The notes: generated by a model from the letters alone, not told the origin. 64,000 nt of DNA from Enterobacter quasihormaechei (GCF_004331385.1 NZ_SJON01000003.1:62001-126000); one strand, 5' to 3'. Positions 1 to 10,342 are shown, counted from the stretch's first letter. Translations and numbers: made by a program.

Positions 1-3000
1 AAGCCGGTCACTATAACTACAGTAACGCCGCGACGCTCTTTACCTTAAGTGATATTGGGCTGTCCGCTCACCGTTATCATAACCGCCTGGACATCTTCAC
101 CCAGAGTCTTGAAAACGGTGCGGCGCAGTCAGGCGTGACCGTTACCCTGCTGAACGATAAAGGGCAGACCCTTGCCGAGGCGAACAGCGACGCCGACGGT
201 CATGCGAAACTGGAAACCGATAAAGAAGCCGCGCTGATCCTGGCCAGCAAAGACGGCCAGACCACGCTTCTTGACCTCAAGCTTCCGGCGCTGGATCTGG
301 CGGAATTTGATATCGCCGGCAAGCCCGGGTACAGCAAGCAGTTCTTTATGTTTGGCCCGCGCGATCTCTATCGTCCGGGTGAAACGGTGATCCTTAACGG
401 CCTGCTGCGCGACAGCGACGGAAAACCGCTTCCCGATCAGCCGGTAAAACTTGACGTGCTGCGTCCGGACGGACAGGTAGCACGTACGGTCGTTGTGCAA
501 CCCGAGAACGGTCTCTATCGCTTCAACTATCCGCTTGATAGCGGCGCCCAGACCGGCATGTGGCATATTCGCGCAAATACGGGCGATAACCAGCAGCGCA
601 TGTGGGATTTCCACGTCGAAGACTTTATGCCTGAGCGTATGGCGCTGAATCTGACCGGGCAAAAAACACCGGTTTCCCCGCAGGATAATGTGGACTTTAA
701 CGTGGTGGGCTATTACCTGTATGGCGCACCGGCTAACGGCAATGCTCTGCAAGGACAGCTTTTCCTGCGCCCGCTACGCGACGCCGTTCCTGCACTGCCT
801 GGCTTCCAGTTTGGTGATATTGCCGAGGAAAACCTGAGCCGCAGCCTGGATGAAGTACAGCTTACGCTGGACGAAAAGGGTCGCGGGCAGGTAACCACCG
901 AAAGCCAGTGGAAAGATACGCACTCGCCGCTGCAACTGATTTTGCAGGCCAGCCTGCTGGAATCAGGCGGGCGTCCGGTGACACGACGCGCTGAGCAGGC
1001 TATCTGGCCTGCGGCTGAACTCCCGGGGATCCGCCCACAGTTCGCCAGCAAGGCCGTTTATGACTACCGTACCGATACCACCGTCAACCAGCCGATCGTC
1101 GATGAGAACGGCAACGCCAGCTTTGACATTGTCTATGCCGATGCCAGCGGGGCGAAAAAAGCGGTATCCGGCTTGCAGGTGCGTCTTATCCGTGAGCGCC
1201 GTGACTACTTCTGGAACTGGTCCGAGAGTGAGGGCTGGCAGTCTCAGTTCGATCAAAAAGATCTGGTTGAGGGCGAGCAGGAGCTTAACCTCAAGGCCGA
1301 TGAAACCGGAAAAGTCACCTTCCCGGTGGAGTGGGGCTCATACCGTCTGGAAGTGAAAGCGCCTGATGACATGGTCAGCAGCGTACGCTTCTGGGCCGGT
1401 TACAGCTGGCAGGATAACAGCGATGGCACGGGCGCTGCACGTCCAGACCGCGTAACGCTGAAGCTGGATAAACCCGCTTATCAGCCGGGCGATACCATTA
1501 ACCTGCACATTGCGGCCCCGGCAGCAGGCAAGGGCTATGCGATGATCGAATCCAGCGAAGGACCGCTGTGGTGGAAAGAGATCGACGTGCCGGCAAACGG
1601 TCTGGATCTCTCTATTCCGGTGGATAAAGCCTGGAAGCGTCACGATCTCTATCTCAGCACGCTGGTGGTTCGTCCCGGCGATAAATCCAAATCCGCCACG
1701 CCGAAGCGCGCGGTTGGATTGCTGCACCTGCCGATGGGCGACGAAAATCGTCGTCTCAACATTGCCCTTGAGAATCCGCAAAAAATGCGCCCGAACCAGA
1801 CGCTTTCAGTGAAGGTGAAGGCCAGCGTGAAAGAGGGAGCTGTGCCGCAGAAAGTCAATGTGCTGGTCTCGGCCGTTGATAGCGGCGTGCTGAACATCAC
1901 CGACTACGTTACGCCGGATCCGTGGGAAGCTTTCTTCGGCCAGAAGCGCTATGGCGCGGATATCTATGATGTTTACGGCCAGGTTATTGAGGGCCAGGGC
2001 CGCATGGCCGCACTGCGCTTTGGGGGGGACGGCGATGAACTGAAACGCGGCGGTAAGCCACCGGTGAACCATGTCACCATTATTGCCCAGCAGGCGCAGC
2101 CGGTTACGCTTGATGCCAATGGCGAAGGCACTATCACGCTGCCGATTGGTGATTTCAACGGCGAACTGCGTCTGATGGCACAGGCCTGGACGGAAGACGA
2201 TTTCGGCAGCAGCGAAAGCAAAGTCGTAGTGGCTGCGCCGATTATCACCGAGCTTAACACGCCGCGGTTCCTGGCGAGCGGGGATACCTCAAGGCTGACG
2301 CTGGATCTGACGAACCTGACTGACAAGCCGCAAACGCTGAACATTACGTTAACCGCAAACGGCAATCTGTCGCTGGAAGGCGCACAGCCAGAGCCGGTTC
2401 AGTTGCCACCTGGCGCGCGTAGCACTCTGTTTATTCCGGTGCGAGCGCAGGCAGGATACGGTGACGGAGAGATCGCCGCCCAGGTAACCGGCTTACAGCT
2501 TCCGGGCGAGACGTTTGCCCCGCAGCAGAAGAGCTGGAAAATTGGCGTGCGTCCCGCATTCCCGGCACAAACGGTAAATACGGGCACGATGCTGAACCCT
2601 GGTGAATCCTGGAGCGCGCCAGCACAGCATATTGACGGTTTCTCGCCTGCCACGCTACAGGGACAGCTGTTGCTCAGCGGTAAGCCCCCCCTGAACCTGG
2701 CCCGCTACATTCGTGAACTTCAGGCCTATCCGTACGGATGTCTTGAGCAGACCACCAGTGGCCTGTTCCCGTCGCTTTATACCAACGCGGCACAGCTGAA
2801 GGCGCTGGGCATTAAAGGCGATACCGACGAAAAACGCCGTGCGGCCATTGATACAGGGATCTCCCGTCTGCTGCAAATGCAGCGTGACGACGGTGGTTTT
2901 GCCTTATGGGATAAAAACGGACCGGAAGAGTACTGGCTGACCGCGTACGTCACGGACTTCCTGGTGCGCGCTGGGGAGCAGGGTTACAGCGTTCCAGCCG

Positions 3001-4139
3001 AGGCAGTGAATAACGCCAACAGCCGACTGCTGCGCTACTTGCAGGATCCGGGCATGATGTCCATCCGCTACAGCGATGACACCCAGGCCAGCAAATTTGC
3101 TGTCCAGGCATACGCGTCGCTGGTGCTGGCACGTCAGCAAAAAGCGCCGCTCGGTGCGCTGCGTGAAATCTGGGATCGTCACGCTCAGGCCGCTTCCGGA
3201 CTGCCATTGATGCAGCTGGGCATGGCGCTCAAACTGATGGGAGATGCTCCACGCAGCCAGCAGGCGCTGGATCTGGCTCTCAAAACTCCCCGTAACGACA
3301 GCCGAAACTGGATGGCGGATTACGGCAGCCAGCTGCGTGATAATGCGCTGATGCTCTCCCTTCTGGAAGAGTACAAGCTGCTGCCGGATGCGCAAAACAG
3401 GCTGCTGAACGCCTTATCTGAAGACGCGTTCAGCCAGCGCTGGCTGTCAACCCAGGAGAGTAATGCACTGTTCCTGGCCGGGCGTTCACTGCAAACGCTT
3501 TCCGGCGTATGGCAGGCAACGACTAACCTCTCTGAACAGGCCCAGAGCAGTGATAAAGCGCAGGTAGAAAACCTGAATAGCGACCAGCTTGGCGCGTTGC
3601 AGGTGACGAATACCGGCACGACGCCGCTGTGGGTACGACTGGACACTACTGGCTATCCGGAGTATGCGCCCCAGCCATCTTCTCACGTCTTACAGATAGA
3701 ACGTCATATTCTGGCAACAGACGGCAGCAGCAAGTCGCTCTCTTCGCTGAAGAGCGGAGAACTGGTTCTGGTGTGGCTGGAAGTGAAGGCCAGCCAGAAC
3801 GTGCCGGATGCCCTGGTGGTGGATCTGCTCCCGGCAGGTCTGGAGCTGGAAAATCAGAATCTGGCGAGCAGCAGCGCCAGCCTGCCGGACAGCGGCAGTG
3901 AGGTGCAAAACCTGCTTAATCAGATGCAGCAGTCTGATATCCAGCACATGGAATTCCGCGACGATCGTTTTGTGGCCGCCGTGCCGGTCAACGAAGGTCA
4001 GCCGGTCACGCTGGTTTATCTGGCACGTGCCGTTACGCCGGGAACCTACCAGGTGCCTGTTCCGATGGTCGAGTCCATGTACGTTCCGCAGTGGCGAGCA
4101 ACGGGGGCGGCCAGTGGCCCGCTGATCGTTGTACCGTAA
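1..4139 (+). CDS. yfhM: Alpha-2-macroglobulin-like lipoprotein YfhM, C-terminal 1378 residues (5' end outside window)
   Basis: The frame is open from base 3 without a start, so the gene begins before the window; E. coli YfhM is about 1650 residues and roughly 275 are missing here. The family consists of periplasmic, inner-membrane-anchored protease traps that react with attacking proteases through an internal thioester. The thioester motif PYGCLEQ is present, with its Cys codon at 2739-2741, followed by the helical thioester domain (about 2740-3500) and a C-terminal receptor-binding-like beta domain. Macroglobulin beta domains fill the part before it. The stop lies 1 base before the pbpC ATG, so the two are almost certainly co-transcribed; the pair is thought to guard and repair the envelope after host protease attack. 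Family assignment is firm. Confidence 0.96.
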   Translation, partial: AGHYNYSNAATLFTLSDIGLSAHRYHNRLDIFTQSLENGAAQSGVTVTLLNDKGQTLAEANSDADGHAKLETDKEAALILASKDGQTTLLDLKLPALDLAEFDIAGKPGYSKQFFMFGPRDLYRPGETVILNGLLRDSDGKPLPDQPVKLDVLRPDGQVARTVVVQPENGLYRFNYPLDSGAQTGMWHIRANTGDNQQRMWDFHVEDFMPERMALNLTGQKTPVSPQDNVDFNVVGYYLYGAPANGNALQGQLFLRPLRDAVPALPGFQFGDIAEENLSRSLDEVQLTLDEKGRGQVTTESQWKDTHSPLQLILQASLLESGGRPVTRRAEQAIWPAAELPGIRPQFASKAVYDYRTDTTVNQPIVDENGNASFDIVYADASGAKKAVSGLQVRLIRERRDYFWNWSESEGWQSQFDQKDLVEGEQELNLKADETGKVTFPVEWGSYRLEVKAPDDMVSSVRFWAGYSWQDNSDGTGAARPDRVTLKLDKPAYQPGDTINLHIAAPAAGKGYAMIESSEGPLWWKEIDVPANGLDLSIPVDKAWKRHDLYLSTLVVRPGDKSKSATPKRAVGLLHLPMGDENRRLNIALENPQKMRPNQTLSVKVKASVKEGAVPQKVNVLVSAVDSGVLNITDYVTPDPWEAFFGQKRYGADIYDVYGQVIEGQGRMAALRFGGDGDELKRGGKPPVNHVTIIAQQAQPVTLDANGEGTITLPIGDFNGELRLMAQAWTEDDFGSSESKVVVAAPIITELNTPRFLASGDTSRLTLDLTNLTDKPQTLNITLTANGNLSLEGAQPEPVQLPPGARSTLFIPVRAQAGYGDGEIAAQVTGLQLPGETFAPQQKSWKIGVRPAFPAQTVNTGTMLNPGESWSAPAQHIDGFSPATLQGQLLLSGKPPLNLARYIRELQAYPYGCLEQTTSGLFPSLYTNAAQLKALGIKGDTDEKRRAAIDTGISRLLQMQRDDGGFALWDKNGPEEYWLTAYVTDFLVRAGEQGYSVPAEAVNNANSRLLRYLQDPGMMSIRYSDDTQASKFAVQAYASLVLARQQKAPLGALREIWDRHAQAASGLPLMQLGMALKLMGDAPRSQQALDLALKTPRNDSRNWMADYGSQLRDNALMLSLLEEYKLLPDAQNRLLNALSEDAFSQRWLSTQESNALFLAGRSLQTLSGVWQATTNLSEQAQSSDKAQVENLNSDQLGALQVTNTGTTPLWVRLDTTGYPEYAPQPSSHVLQIERHILATDGSSKSLSSLKSGELVLVWLEVKASQNVPDALVVDLLPAGLELENQNLASSSASLPDSGSEVQNLLNQMQQSDIQHMEFRDDRFVAAVPVNEGQPVTLVYLARAVTPGTYQVPVPMVESMYVPQWRATGAASGPLIVVP

Positions 4140-4140
4140 A

Positions 4141-6468
4141 ATGCGGATAACGCGCCTGATTCGCTCCCGCTGGCTGTGGCTGGCGGGAGCGCTTCTCGTT
4201 TTAGGGGGGCTGATTGTCGTCGCTGACCGCGTGTGGCCGTTGCCCCTGAAAGAGGTCAACCCTGCGCGAGTGGTCGTGGATGAGCAGGGCGTCCCGCTGT
4301 GGCGTTTTGCCGACAGCGAAGGCATCTGGCGCTATCCGGTTACCATTAAAGACGTCTCCCCACGCTATCTGGAAGCGCTGATCCAGTATGAAGATCGCTG
4401 GTTCTGGGACCACCCTGGCGTCAATCCGCTTTCTGTACTGCGTGCCGCCTGGCAGGATCTCACTTCCGGGAGAGTCGTGTCAGGCGGGAGTACGCTGACC
4501 ATGCAGGTGGCGCGCCTGCTTGATCCGCATCCGCGCACCTTTGGCGGCAAAATTCGCCAGCTGTGGCGGGCGATGCAGCTGGAGTGGCATCTCTCCAAGC
4601 GTGACATTCTTACGCTGTATCTAAACCGTGCCCCGTTTGGCGGCACGTTGCAGGGCGTGGGCGCTGCAAGCTGGACTTATCTTGGAAAGCCGCCCTCACG
4701 GCTGAGCTATTCCGACGCGGCGCTGCTGGCGGTGCTGCCGCAGGCGCCAAGCCGTCTGCGTCCGGACCGCTGGCCGGCGCGTGCGGAAGCGGCGCGTAAC
4801 AAAGTGCTCGACCGCATGTTGACTCAGGGCGTCTGGTCAGAGAAACAGGTGAAAGAGTCCCGTGAAGAACCGGTGTGGCTGGCTCCCCGGCAGATGCCGC
4901 AGCTGGCGCCGCTCTTTTCACGCATGATGCTCAGTAAAAGTCGTGACACAAAAATAGTCACCACGCTGGATGCAGTCCTGCAAAGACAGCTTGAAGAGCT
5001 GGCAATGAACTGGAAATCGCGCCTGCCCGCCCGCAGTTCGCTGGCGATGATCGTTGTGGATCATACGTCCATGAAAGTACGTGGCTGGGTTGGTTCGGTA
5101 GATATCAATGATGACAGCCGTTTTAGCCACGTGGATATGGTCAATGCGATCCGATCTCCGGGATCGGTTCTCAAGCCATTCATCTATGGCATGGCGCTTG
5201 ACGAGGGTCTCATCCATCCCGCCTCGCTGCTTCAGGATGTCCCAAGAAAAACGGGAGATTATCGTCCCGGCAACTTTGACAGTGGCTTTCACGGGCCGGT
5301 CAGCATGAGCGAAGCTCTGGTGCGTTCCCTCAACCTGCCTGCTGTGCAGGTACTGGAAGCGTACGGTCCAAAACGCTTTGCAGGCATGCTGAGCAACGCG
5401 GGATTACCGCTCATTCTCCCTGCGGGTGCGCAGCCCAATCTCTCCCTGATTCTGGGAGGCGCCGGAGCGCGCCTGGCTGATATCGCTGCCGCCTACAGCG
5501 CTTTTGCGCGTCAGGGTAAGGCGGGCCGACTGCGTTTACAGCCTGGCGATCCGCTGATCGAACGTCCGCTGCTGTCGCAGGGCGCGGCGTGGATTATTCG
5601 TCGCATACTTGCCAACGAAGCGCAGCCCCTGCCGGACAGCGCGCTGCCCCAGGTTGCGCCGCTGGCCTGGAAAACGGGCACCAGCTACGGCTACCGTGAT
5701 GCCTGGGCCATCGGGGTGAATGCCCGCTATGTCATCGGTATCTGGACTGGACGTCCGGACGGTACGCCCGTTGCGGGGCAGTTTGGTTTCGCCAGCGCGG
5801 TTCCGCTCCTTAATCAGGTAAATAACATGCTTCAGTCACGCTCAATGGTGGATGAAGCGCGCCTGCCGCGCGATCCGCGTCCTGCCAGCGTTGGACGGGG
5901 CGTGATTTGCTGGCCAGGCGGCCAGTTTCTGCCTGAAGGCAGCGAAAACTGTCGGCGTCGGCTGTCAACCTGGCTGCTTCAAGGCAGTGAACCACCTACG
6001 CTGCTGTTGCCGGAACAGGAGGGAATTCGCGGGATCCGTTTCCCGGTCTGGCTGGATAAGGCAGGAAAACGCGTCGCGGCGGATTGTCCGGATGCCACAG
6101 AGAAAGTGCTGGATGTCTGGCCGTTGCCGCTGGAGCCCTGGCTGCCTGCTGCCGAAAAACGGGCTGCTCGTCTCCCCGCCCGTTCCGGAGTTTGCCCCCC
6201 GCTGGATAACCACAATGCAGCACCGCTGATGCTGTCAGGCATCAGGGAAGGCGCGGTCATTAAACGTCTTCCGGGCGAGAAAAATATGACCCTCTTCGTT
6301 TCAACCAGCGGCGGGGAGGGGCAGCGATGGTGGTTTTTGAACGGCGAGCCGCTGGACGGCCATCAAAAGAATTATTCATTACAATTATATTTGACGGGTA
6401 AATATCAATTAATTGTATTAGATGAAACAGGACAAACGGCGACGGTGAATTTTGAATTAGATCGCTAA
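4141..6468 (+). CDS. pbpC: Penicillin-binding protein 1C (peptidoglycan glycosyltransferase/transpeptidase)
   Basis: Bifunctional class A PBP of 775 residues, as in E. coli PbpC (770). It has a short cytoplasmic N-terminus, one membrane anchor (about residues 10-30), a GT51 glycosyltransferase domain with catalytic Glu84 in the EDRWFW motif, and a transpeptidase domain with SVLK (nucleophile Ser342), SLN and KTG (511-513). A C-terminal PBP1C-specific beta domain follows. The ATG at 4141, 1 base after the yfhM stop, is preferred; an in-frame TTG at 4129 overlapping yfhM would add four residues. The last 100 bases are visibly AT-richer than the rest. It works with YfhM in envelope defence. Confidence 0.96.
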   Translation: MRITRLIRSRWLWLAGALLVLGGLIVVADRVWPLPLKEVNPARVVVDEQGVPLWRFADSEGIWRYPVTIKDVSPRYLEALIQYEDRWFWDHPGVNPLSVLRAAWQDLTSGRVVSGGSTLTMQVARLLDPHPRTFGGKIRQLWRAMQLEWHLSKRDILTLYLNRAPFGGTLQGVGAASWTYLGKPPSRLSYSDAALLAVLPQAPSRLRPDRWPARAEAARNKVLDRMLTQGVWSEKQVKESREEPVWLAPRQMPQLAPLFSRMMLSKSRDTKIVTTLDAVLQRQLEELAMNWKSRLPARSSLAMIVVDHTSMKVRGWVGSVDINDDSRFSHVDMVNAIRSPGSVLKPFIYGMALDEGLIHPASLLQDVPRKTGDYRPGNFDSGFHGPVSMSEALVRSLNLPAVQVLEAYGPKRFAGMLSNAGLPLILPAGAQPNLSLILGGAGARLADIAAAYSAFARQGKAGRLRLQPGDPLIERPLLSQGAAWIIRRILANEAQPLPDSALPQVAPLAWKTGTSYGYRDAWAIGVNARYVIGIWTGRPDGTPVAGQFGFASAVPLLNQVNNMLQSRSMVDEARLPRDPRPASVGRGVICWPGGQFLPEGSENCRRRLSTWLLQGSEPPTLLLPEQEGIRGIRFPVWLDKAGKRVAADCPDATEKVLDVWPLPLEPWLPAAEKRAARLPARSGVCPPLDNHNAAPLMLSGIREGAVIKRLPGEKNMTLFVSTSGGEGQRWWFLNGEPLDGHQKNYSLQLYLTGKYQLIVLDETGQTATVNFELDR

Positions 6469-6490
6469 GTGTTACTCCTGAAGAGTTAGC

Positions 6491-6504
6491 TTGATAATTA
6501 TCAA
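6491..6504 (+). promoter_or_regulatory. FNR-binding site, perfect TTGAT-N4-ATCAA
   Basis: TTGATAATTATCAA matches the FNR consensus at all ten fixed positions. Its centre (6497.5) is about 41 bases upstream of a start point that would follow the -10-like GAGAAT at 6526-6531, which is class II activator geometry. It precedes the molybdoenzyme operon, so oxygen-limited induction is the obvious reading. Site identity is seen; the promoter position is inferred. Confidence 0.85.
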
Positions 6505-6556
6505 TATTCGTTCCTGAAAAAAAACGAGAATGCGTTTTTATTTTCAGGAACGAGCA

Positions 6557-8935
6557 ATGAAAAAAAATAAACATCAGGGAGAGGGGATTATTCCCGCCAT
6601 ATCCCGGCGTCAGTTTATTCAGGCAGGATCGGCGCTCGCCGCCCTGCCGTTTGTCATCAAAACGGGCAAAGCACAGGCACAGGGCGCGGCGGTATCGGAC
6701 GCTACGCCTGAAGAAAAAGTGGTGCAAACCTGTAGCACGTTTGACTGCGGCGGTAAGTGCGATATTCGTGCTCACGTCAGTGAAGGCGTTGTGACCCGAA
6801 TTTCAACGCGTCCGGATAACGCGCTGGATCCGCAAATGCCGATAATGCGCGCCTGTGTTCGTGGTCGGGCTTATCGGAAATTTGTTTATCATCCCGATCG
6901 GCTAAAATATCCAATGAAACGAGTGGGTAAACGTGGTGAAGGAAAATTCGAGCGTATTACCTGGGATGAAGCCACCACCCTAATTGCGAATCATTTAAAA
7001 ACCATTACGCAAAAATACGGTGCGGCTTCACGCTATGTTCATGTGGGTACGGCGGTTTCCGGCGGGACGTTCTCCGGCGATAAAATGGTTCGTCGTCTGC
7101 TGAACTTAACCGGCGGCTATCTCGAAAGCTATCACTCGGTCAGTATGGGTAACACGGCGGCAGCCACGCCGTATACCTACGGCACCGCCGCCAGCGGCAG
7201 CTCTCTGGACACGCTGCTGGACACCAAGCTGGTCATTCTCTGGGGACATAACCCGACGGAAACGATCTTCGGGCACAGCAATCACTTCTATCAGAAGATG
7301 AAGCAAAACGGGACGCGCTTTATCGTTGTCGACCCACGCTATTCCGATACGGTTTCCTCCCTGGCCGACCAGTGGATCCCGCTGCTCCCCACAACAGACA
7401 ACGCCCTGATGGACGCGATGATGTACGTGATCGTCACGGAGAACCTGCACGATCGCGACTTTATTCAGCGCTATACCCTGGGCTTTGACGAAGACGCCAT
7501 GCCAGAAGGCGTTCCGGCTAATGAATCCCTGATGGCTTATCTGAGCGGCGCAAAAGATGGCGTGGCGAAAACGCCCGAGTGGGCAGAGAAAATCACCCAC
7601 GTGCCTGCGCAAACCATTCGTCAACTGGCGCGCGACTACGCAACCACCAAACCCGCCGCGCTGATCCAGGGCTGGGGGCCGCAGCGCCATAACTGCGGCG
7701 AGCGCACCGCACGCGGCTCGACGTTGCTGGCCACGCTGACGGGTAACGTCGGGGTGAAGGGCGGCTGGGCGGCAGGCTATGGCGGCTGCGCAAACCGGAA
7801 ATTTGCCGCAGGCCCCGAAATGCCGGAAAACCCGGTGAAGGCCAAGATATCGGTAATGAACTGGGTACAGGCCGCCGATGATGCTTCTAAGGTAACGGCG
7901 GAAGACGGCCTGAAGGATGCAGAGAAGCTGGACAGCAATATCCGCATCCTGTTCTCGCTGGCGGGCAACTATCTGGCTAACCAGAACCCGGATCTGCATC
8001 AGGCAACCCGTGTTCTGGAAGATGAGTCGAAAATCGAGTTCATCGTCGCAAGCGATCTGTTTATGACGCCGAGCGCCAGGTACGCCGACCTTCTCCTGCC
8101 GGAAACCAGCTTCATGGAACGCTGGAATATCGGCGAAACCTGGGGCACCGCAAGCTATCTCATCCTGTCAGAGAAGCTGATTGAACCCGAATTCGAACGC
8201 CGTTCAGATTACGACTGGCTGCGGGAAGTTGCTGCTAAGCTTGGCGTCGAACCTGCATTCAGCGAAGGCCGTGATGAAAAAGCGTGGATTGAGCACATCT
8301 GGGAACAGACGCGGCTCGCCATGCCAGACGAAAACCTGCCGGACTTCGCGACGCTTCAGAAAACGCGCCAGCACCTCTTCAAAAGCGCGCCTTTCGTCGC
8401 CTTTGAAGACAACATTCGCGATCCGCAGAATCATCCGTTCCCGACGCCCTCCGGTAAAATTGAGATCTTCTCGAAGCGTCTGTACGACATGCAACATCCG
8501 GAAATTCCGGCGCTGTCGCACTACGTGCCTGCCCATGAAGGGCCGGAAGACGAGCTGGCGAAACGCTTCCCGCTTCAGTTGATCACCTGGAAGGGGAAAA
8601 ACCGCGCTAACTCCACCCAGTACGCCAACCCGTGGTTAATTGAGGCCCAACAGCAAAAGCTGTGGATCAACCCACAGGATGCGCAGAAGCGCGGCATTGC
8701 GCAGGGGGATACCGTGCGTATTCATAACGCCCGCGGCATTTGCGAGATCCCGGCGGAGGTCACGCCGCGCATTATTCCAGGCGTTGTCGCCATGCAGGCT
8801 GGCGCCTGGTGGCAGCCGGACGCGCAGGGTATCGATAAGGGCGGCTGCGCGAACGTGCTCAGTTCTGCCCGTATTACCGCGCTTGCGAAAGGGAATTCCC
8901 ATCAAACCATGCTGGTGGAGGTAGCTAAAGCATGA
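6557..8935 (+). CDS. DmsA-family molybdopterin oxidoreductase, catalytic subunit
   Basis: Catalytic subunit (792 residues) of a DMSO-reductase-type anaerobic respiratory enzyme with a bis-MGD molybdenum cofactor. A twin-arginine signal (SRRQFIQ, residues about 16-22, hydrophobic stretch, AQA cleavage region) predicts folded export by Tat. The N-terminal Cys cluster for the [4Fe-4S] FS0 reads C-x4-C-x3-C, with a fourth Cys in MRACVRGR. Ser196 aligns with the Mo-ligand Ser of DmsA. The C-terminal MopB dinucleotide-binding domain is intact. The ATG at 6557 has AGGA eight bases upstream; the ATG at 6530 lacks a good RBS. No dmsD-type chaperone is adjacent. The substrate (DMSO, TMAO, another S- or N-oxide, selenate) cannot be read from sequence. 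The neighbouring operon, overlapping starts and FNR site support anaerobic respiration. Confidence 0.93.
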   Translation: MKKNKHQGEGIIPAISRRQFIQAGSALAALPFVIKTGKAQAQGAAVSDATPEEKVVQTCSTFDCGGKCDIRAHVSEGVVTRISTRPDNALDPQMPIMRACVRGRAYRKFVYHPDRLKYPMKRVGKRGEGKFERITWDEATTLIANHLKTITQKYGAASRYVHVGTAVSGGTFSGDKMVRRLLNLTGGYLESYHSVSMGNTAAATPYTYGTAASGSSLDTLLDTKLVILWGHNPTETIFGHSNHFYQKMKQNGTRFIVVDPRYSDTVSSLADQWIPLLPTTDNALMDAMMYVIVTENLHDRDFIQRYTLGFDEDAMPEGVPANESLMAYLSGAKDGVAKTPEWAEKITHVPAQTIRQLARDYATTKPAALIQGWGPQRHNCGERTARGSTLLATLTGNVGVKGGWAAGYGGCANRKFAAGPEMPENPVKAKISVMNWVQAADDASKVTAEDGLKDAEKLDSNIRILFSLAGNYLANQNPDLHQATRVLEDESKIEFIVASDLFMTPSARYADLLLPETSFMERWNIGETWGTASYLILSEKLIEPEFERRSDYDWLREVAAKLGVEPAFSEGRDEKAWIEHIWEQTRLAMPDENLPDFATLQKTRQHLFKSAPFVAFEDNIRDPQNHPFPTPSGKIEIFSKRLYDMQHPEIPALSHYVPAHEGPEDELAKRFPLQLITWKGKNRANSTQYANPWLIEAQQQKLWINPQDAQKRGIAQGDTVRIHNARGICEIPAEVTPRIIPGVVAMQAGAWWQPDAQGIDKGGCANVLSSARITALAKGNSHQTMLVEVAKA

Positions 8936-9561
8936 GTCAGTTTAAACACTACGCGCCGGTGAGCGACAAACAGCTGGGTTTTTATATCGACTCTTCTCGC
9001 TGCTCGGGCTGCAAGGCCTGCCAGGTGGCGTGCAAAGATAAAAACAACCTTGAGGTCGGACGTCGTTTCCGTCGTGTTTATGAAGTGAACGGCGGGAGCT
9101 TTATCCCGACCGGGCAGGGCGGCGTCAGCAATAACGTTTTTGCCTACACGCTCTCTATTTCCTGTAACCACTGTGCAGACCCAATCTGCACCAAAAACTG
9201 TCCGACCACCGCGATGCATAAGCGTCCGGGGGACGGCATTGTGCGTGTTGATACGGATAAGTGCGTGGGTTGCGGGTACTGCGCGTGGTCTTGCCCTTAC
9301 GGCGCGCCCCAGCTCAACGAGCAGACCGGGCAGATGTCCAAATGTGATTTCTGCGTGGATCTCCAGGCGAAGGGGGAACAGCCCGTCTGCGTGGCAACCT
9401 GTCCACTCGAAGCGATTAAATTCGGGCCGATTGATGAACTGCGGGCGAAGTATGGTGCGGTCTGTGATGTGAAAGGGTTACCTGATTCCTCCTTAACCAA
9501 ACCAAACCTGGTGATCAAGGCGCATCAGGGCGCAGAGAAAGAGGGGAAACGTCATGCATGA
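8932..9561 (+). CDS. DmsB-family [4Fe-4S] electron-transfer subunit
   Basis: A 209-residue iron-sulfur protein with four Cys clusters in DmsB order: CSGCKACQVAC, CNHCADPICTKNCP, CVGCGYCAWSCPYG and CDFC...CVATCP. It passes electrons from the membrane subunit to the molybdenum subunit and should be co-exported with it through Tat, having no signal of its own. Its ATG overlaps the upstream stop (ATGA), so translation is coupled. Length and motif spacing are normal for the family. Confidence 0.94.
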   Translation: MSQFKHYAPVSDKQLGFYIDSSRCSGCKACQVACKDKNNLEVGRRFRRVYEVNGGSFIPTGQGGVSNNVFAYTLSISCNHCADPICTKNCPTTAMHKRPGDGIVRVDTDKCVGCGYCAWSCPYGAPQLNEQTGQMSKCDFCVDLQAKGEQPVCVATCPLEAIKFGPIDELRAKYGAVCDVKGLPDSSLTKPNLVIKAHQGAEKEGKRHA

Positions 9562-10342
9562 GTTACCGCTGCTGATTTTTACGCTGTTCCTGCAAGGATC
9601 GGTTGGCGTTACGCTCTGGCTGGCGTTCGGGGGCGCGTACGCTTCGCAACGTAGCGCGCTGCTTCCTGCCGTCGGCGCGTTTATGCTGGCAAGCCTTGGG
9701 CTGCTCGCCTCAGCGCTGCATATGGGCTATCCGCTTAATGCGCTTAACGCGCTGCGCCACGTCTCCAGCTCCTGGCTAAGCCGTGAGATCATCTTTGCCA
9801 GCCTTTACCTTGCGGCGCTTGGTCTCGCCGTGCTGCTGATGTTTGTCAGAAAGCCGGGCTGGAAGCCGCTGCTGGTTGTGGCAGGTCTGGTGGGTCTGGT
9901 CGACGTGTTCTGCATGGCGCAGATCTACATGCATGCGTCCGTGGTGACGTGGCAGCACATTAACACGCTGGTGCTGTTTATCGGCTCGGTGGGGATCATC
10001 GGCTCAGCCTGCATGGCCTGTGCGCCGCATGCCCGCATCAACGTCCGTGCGGCGGTGGGCATTGTCACGCTGCTGGTGCTTGTGCGTCTGGTGATGCAGC
10101 CCGTCTGGCTGGCGGACATCACTGCCATGGACAACGCCGTAGTGACGTTCCCTCACGCTCCGCTACGGATGCTGGAGCAACTGCGCACCGTGCATCTGCT
10201 GAGCTGGTGCGTTTCTGTTGCGGGTCTGCTGTGCTTTGCTGCGGGCGGCTTAAGAGTGGCGCGCGGCACAATGCTGCTGGGCAGCGCCTTGCTGATTGTG
10301 GGTGAGCTGATGCTGCGCTTCGTTTTCTTCAGTATTGGCTGA
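9554..10342 (+). CDS. DmsC-family membrane anchor, quinol oxidase subunit
   Basis: Integral membrane protein of 262 residues with about eight hydrophobic segments, as in DmsC/YnfH. The family oxidises menaquinol in the inner membrane and anchors the A and B subunits. The start overlaps the end of the iron-sulfur subunit by 8 bases, and the stop overlaps the next ATG by 1 base. Sequence conservation in this family is low, so the call rests mostly on topology, length and operon position. Confidence 0.9.
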   Translation: MHELPLLIFTLFLQGSVGVTLWLAFGGAYASQRSALLPAVGAFMLASLGLLASALHMGYPLNALNALRHVSSSWLSREIIFASLYLAALGLAVLLMFVRKPGWKPLLVVAGLVGLVDVFCMAQIYMHASVVTWQHINTLVLFIGSVGIIGSACMACAPHARINVRAAVGIVTLLVLVRLVMQPVWLADITAMDNAVVTFPHAPLRMLEQLRTVHLLSWCVSVAGLLCFAAGGLRVARGTMLLGSALLIVGELMLRFVFFSIG

